From Actinomadura sp. J1-007 (GTDB lineage: Bacteria; Actinomycetota; Actinomycetes; Streptosporangiales; Streptosporangiaceae): DNA of 64,000 nucleotides. Where the stretch lies: positions 5,766,001 to 5,830,000 of the forward strand of contig NZ_WING01000001.1 of the NCBI RefSeq assembly GCF_009793335.1, read 5' to 3'. A model generated the notes under the pieces. It had not been told where the DNA came from. It made no database searches and saw only the letters and a list, made by a program, of their open reading frames with translations. The translations under genes were made by a program, and so were the position numbers. This document shows positions 61,182-64,000 of this stretch, one piece after another. Every line of letters starts with the position of its first letter. Position 1 is the stretch's first letter.

Positions 61182-62714
61182 GTGCGGCGCGTCTCAGCAG
61201 GAATGGTGGCGTTGCTCGTCGGCGCGGGGGTGGTCGGCGCCGGTACAGCGGCGCGGGCGGCCGAAGCGGTGTCCGGCGCGGCGCCCGGTACGGCGTCGGT
61301 GGCGGTGTCCGGCGCGGCCCCCGGGCGGACGCCCGGCACGGTGCGCGGGGCCGAGGACATCGCCGATCAGCTCAAGGCGATCCCCGGGATGGCGGTGACG
61401 GAGAAACCCTCCTCGCTCCCCGGCTACCGCTGGTTCTGGCTCCGGTACCGGCAGCCGGTCGACCACCGGCGCCCGGACGGCCAGTGGTTCGAGCAGCGGA
61501 TCATGCTCCAGCACGCGGCCGCGGACCGTCCGATGGTGCTCTACACCAGCGGGTACGGCACGCCGGAGACGATGTTCAAGGCGGAGCCGACGGCGCTGGT
61601 GAACGGCAACCAGATCTCCGTCGAGTACCGCTACTTCAGCCCGTCCCGGCCGGAGCCCGCCCGGTGGTCGAAGGACACGATCTGGCAGGCCGCGACGGAC
61701 GAGCACCGCATCGTCGGCGCGCTGAAGCGGATCTACCGCGCCCGGTGGATCTCCACGGGCGCGAGCAAGGGCGGCATGACGGCCGTCTACCACAAGCGGT
61801 TCTACCCGAGGGACGTGGACGGCAGCGTGGTCTACGTCGCGCCCAACGACGTCCGCAACGACGACGACCGGGCGTACGACCGGTTCTTCGCGACCGTCGG
61901 CTCCGACCCCGGCTGCCGCGCGCACGTGAAGGCGCTGGCCCGCGAGATCCTCAAGCGGCGTCCGGCGATGCTCGCCCGGGTGAAGGCCGACGCGGCCAAG
62001 AACGGCTGGACGTACTCGATCCTGCGTACGCCCGACCGCGCGTTCGAGAACTCGGTCATGGACTACGAGTGGGGCTTCTGGCAGTACAAGCTGCAATCCG
62101 ACTGCGCTTCACTGCCGAAGACGGACGCGTCCGACGACGACCTCTACAGGAGCCTGGACGAGGTCTCCGGCGTGTCGTTCTACACCGACCAGGGGTTGAA
62201 GGACTACGTCCCGTACTACTACCAGGCGGGAACGCAGCTCGGCTGGGCCAAGCCGCAGTTCACGCACCTGCGCCCCCTGCTGCGCTACGAGAGCAGCTAC
62301 CAGCCGCGCACGTACGTGCCGCGCAGCATCCCGATGCGGTTCGACGGGGGCAGAGCGATGCGCGACATCGACTCCTGGGTGCGCACCAAGGGGAACCACA
62401 TGCTGTTCCTGTACGGGGCTAACGACCCGTGGGGCGCCGAGCCGTTCCGGCTGGGCAGGGGCACCCGCGACTCCGCCGTCTACACCGCGCCCGGCATGAA
62501 CCACAGCGGAAGGATGATCGAGAAGTTGGCCGCGGGCGATCGCGCGAAGGCGACGCAGTCCGTCCTGCGCTGGGCGAACGTCTCCCCGGACGCGAGGAAG
62601 CTCTTCGGCCGGCTCGACGCCACCGACCCGCTCCGCCTGGAGCGCCCCCGCTGTGACCACCGCGTAGGCGGGACGAGAGGGACGGGTGGCACCCGTCCCT
62701 CTCGTCCCGCCTGA
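61182..62714 (+). CDS. Secreted S28-family serine protease (tripeptidyl aminopeptidase-like)
   Basis: 510 residues from the GTG at 61182 (GGAGG 5 bases before); a signal peptide follows (MVALLVGAGVVGAG, then ARAAEA). The catalytic triad is Ser195 in ISTGASKGGMT, Asp415 in YGANDPWGAE and His441 in PGMNHSGR. WFWLRYRQPVDHRRPDGQWFEQRI and the FYPRDVDGSVVYVAPN region are typical of S28 members that release N-terminal peptides. The apparent C-terminus runs through a terminator hairpin; one extra C in 62645-62649 would end the protein at LRLERPPL, which fits better. Confidence 0.9.
   Translation: MRRVSAGMVALLVGAGVVGAGTAARAAEAVSGAAPGTASVAVSGAAPGRTPGTVRGAEDIADQLKAIPGMAVTEKPSSLPGYRWFWLRYRQPVDHRRPDGQWFEQRIMLQHAAADRPMVLYTSGYGTPETMFKAEPTALVNGNQISVEYRYFSPSRPEPARWSKDTIWQAATDEHRIVGALKRIYRARWISTGASKGGMTAVYHKRFYPRDVDGSVVYVAPNDVRNDDDRAYDRFFATVGSDPGCRAHVKALAREILKRRPAMLARVKADAAKNGWTYSILRTPDRAFENSVMDYEWGFWQYKLQSDCASLPKTDASDDDLYRSLDEVSGVSFYTDQGLKDYVPYYYQAGTQLGWAKPQFTHLRPLLRYESSYQPRTYVPRSIPMRFDGGRAMRDIDSWVRTKGNHMLFLYGANDPWGAEPFRLGRGTRDSAVYTAPGMNHSGRMIEKLAAGDRAKATQSVLRWANVSPDARKLFGRLDATDPLRLERPRCDHRVGGTRGTGGTRPSRPA
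62666..62712. terminator. Perfect 22-bp-arm hairpin between convergent genes
   Basis: Left arm begins AGGCGGGACGAGAGGGACGG (62666-62687), loop GGC, right arm (62691-62712) is its exact reverse complement. It lies between the convergent S28 protease and GH13 genes and should end both transcripts. In the current sequence the protease stop falls just past the right arm. Confidence 0.9.
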
Positions 62715-62750
62715 ACGGTCGGCAGGAACCCCGCCGGCTACGCGCCCGAA

Positions 62751-64000
62751 TCAGCGGGAGGCGATCAGCCAGGCGGCGGCGTTGCCGGGGAGGAGGTCGC
62801 CGTAGAGGGGCGTGCTCGTGATGAGGGGCTTGCCCGGCGGCATGCGGACGGGGTTCTCGTCGCAGTTCAGCGCGCAGATCAGCGGCCCGCGCCGGAAGAA
62901 CAGGGCGGTGTCGGGGCCGTCGAGCCATTCGATGTCGGCGGGCAGCTCGGGCAGCAGGCGACGGCGTTCCGCCAGGGCGTCGCGGTAGAACGAGAGCGTC
63001 GAGCCGGGGTCGCCCTCCTGCGCCTCGACCGTGAACGACGCCCAGTCGCGAGGCATCGGCAGCCACGGATCGACGCCCTCCGGCGAGAAGCCGTACGGCT
63101 CGCTCTTGCCCGACCAGGGCAGCGGCACGCGGCAGCCGTCCCGGCCCGCCTGCGCGCCGCCGCTGCGCTTCCAGATCGGGTCCTGCCGGGCGTCGCCGGG
63201 CAGGTCGGTCACCTCGGGGAGCCCGAGCTCCTCGCCCTGGTACAGGTACGCCGACCCGGGCAGGCCGAGGAGGAGCAGCAGCGCGGCGCGCGCGCGTGCG
63301 TGGCCGATGCCGGGGACGTTCTCCGGCTGCTCGTACCGCGTCACGTGCCGTACGGCATCGTGGCTCGACAGCACCCACGTCGCGCCGGCGCCCGTCTCCG
63401 CGACGCTGCCGAGCGCCGAGACGGCCACGGCACGGAACGCGGGCGCCGACCAGGGGGCCATCTGGAGGTCGAACTGGAACACCTGGTGCAGCTCGTCGGG
63501 GCGCAGGTAGCGCGCCAGGTCGTCCTGCCCGTCGGTCCAGACCTCGCCGATCGCCATCCGCTCGCCGCCGTACTCGTCGAGGATGCGGCGCCACTCGCGG
63601 TAGAGGCCGTGCACTTCCGGACGGTTGTAGAGGGGCCCGTTCAGGACGTGGCGGCTGCGCTCGCCGAGGTCGCCGAGCGACTCGTCCTTGAACAGCCCGG
63701 CGGCGACGTCGATGCGGAACCCGTCCACGCCCCGGTCGAGCCAGAACCGCAGGATGTCCTCGAACTCGCGCCGCACGTCGTGGTTGCGCCAGTTGAGGTC
63801 GGGCTGCTCGGGCGCGTACAGGTGCAGGTACCACTCCCCGTCGGGGAGCCTCGACCAGGCGGAGCCGCCGAACGCCGACGGCCAGTCGTTGGGCGGATCG
63901 TCCCCGCCGTTCGCGCCGGAGCGGAACAGGTAGCGGTCGCGGGCGGGGGAGCCGGGCGGCGCCGCGAGCGCCCGCCGGAACCACGGATGCCGGTCGGAGG
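62751..64000 (-). CDS. GH13 alpha-glucosidase (5' end outside window)
   Basis: The frame is open from 62751 to the right edge (about 416 residues seen). Conserved regions of the GH13 alpha-amylase barrel: VDGFRIDVAAGLF (nucleophile Asp), MAIGEVWTDG (acid/base Glu) and VLSSHDAVRHVTRY (transition-state Asp). QPDLNWRNHDVRREFEDILRFW precedes them, as in oligo-alpha-1,4/1,6-glucosidases, and the C-terminal beta domain (LICALNCDENPVRMPP) is present. It hydrolyses alpha-glucosidic bonds of maltose- or isomaltose-type oligosaccharides, in the cytoplasm as far as seen. N-terminal residues and start lie outside. Confidence 0.93.
   Translation of the reverse strand, partial: SDRHPWFRRALAAPPGSPARDRYLFRSGANGGDDPPNDWPSAFGGSAWSRLPDGEWYLHLYAPEQPDLNWRNHDVRREFEDILRFWLDRGVDGFRIDVAAGLFKDESLGDLGERSRHVLNGPLYNRPEVHGLYREWRRILDEYGGERMAIGEVWTDGQDDLARYLRPDELHQVFQFDLQMAPWSAPAFRAVAVSALGSVAETGAGATWVLSSHDAVRHVTRYEQPENVPGIGHARARAALLLLLGLPGSAYLYQGEELGLPEVTDLPGDARQDPIWKRSGGAQAGRDGCRVPLPWSGKSEPYGFSPEGVDPWLPMPRDWASFTVEAQEGDPGSTLSFYRDALAERRRLLPELPADIEWLDGPDTALFFRRGPLICALNCDENPVRMPPGKPLITSTPLYGDLLPGNAAAWLIASR

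Noticed and set aside
1..64000. tRNA, rRNA, insertion sequences, prophage or integration sites
   Set aside because: I looked for clover-leaf signatures, transposase and integrase motifs and flanking repeats and found none.

Overview
The window is very G+C-rich actinobacterial chromosome (well above 70% by eye, with strong third-position G/C bias and many GTG starts). DUF397/XRE pairs, an F420-dependent oxidoreductase, a mycothiol-family protein, eukaryote-like Ser/Thr kinases, mycobacterial-type LexA and PafBC promoter motifs and an adenosylcobalamin-riboswitch cobalamin operon together point to a filamentous or spore-forming actinomycete. I would guess Thermomonosporaceae (Actinomadura-like); the family is inference. 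I saw no tRNA, rRNA, insertion sequence, phage or CRISPR.

Layout. 0-6 kb: an MMPL exporter/histidine kinase/response regulator operon (minus strand), divergent from a LysE exporter across a 22-bp perfect palindrome, then an amino-acid permease. 6-11 kb: two paralogous membrane Ser/Thr kinases around an alpha/beta hydrolase, then a TetR regulator. 12-16 kb: an SOS-type operon (promoter, LexA box, DUF6504, DnaE2-like polymerase, and the polymerase's OB-fold tail as a separate overlapping gene). 16-23 kb: a second two-component system and an ABC exporter. 23-26 kb: a Pro/Ala-rich unknown gene behind a LexA box plus an almost perfect PafBC-type (RecA-independent) damage promoter, then a methyltransferase and a sulfotransferase. 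26-34 kb: mixed metabolic genes, a KstR-like operator ahead of an LLM oxidoreductase, and a DUF397/XRE/HATPase regulatory trio. 34-36 kb: TetR plus a DUF2236 oxygenase with palindromic operators.

36-48.5 kb: an adenosylcobalamin riboswitch and a long, tightly coupled operon (chelatase, cobO, cobB, a GNAT/CbiD-like chimera, cobL, cobE/cbiG, cobH, cobC, a bluB-cobT fusion, cobA/cysG). It runs by a 4-base overlap into two dynamin-like GTPases (48.5-52.3 kb), followed by an SSB and a diguanylate cyclase. 55-60 kb: ettA, an ECF sigma factor, a TPR/zinc-motif candidate anti-sigma factor and a thioesterase. 60-64 kb: a ~130-bp tandem-repeat block, a small membrane protein, a secreted S28 protease with a perfect 22-bp-arm terminator, and a GH13 alpha-glucosidase running off the end.

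A recurring oddity is that eight or nine genes carry an apparent one-base frameshift, nearly all repaired by adding one G or C to a short G/C run (near 1413, 19806, 20088, 34770, 36448, 44990, 48650, 57640, 62645). I read these as probable consensus/homopolymer errors rather than nine pseudogenes, and I annotate the genes across the shifts. Sizes and N- or C-termini of those genes are therefore provisional.
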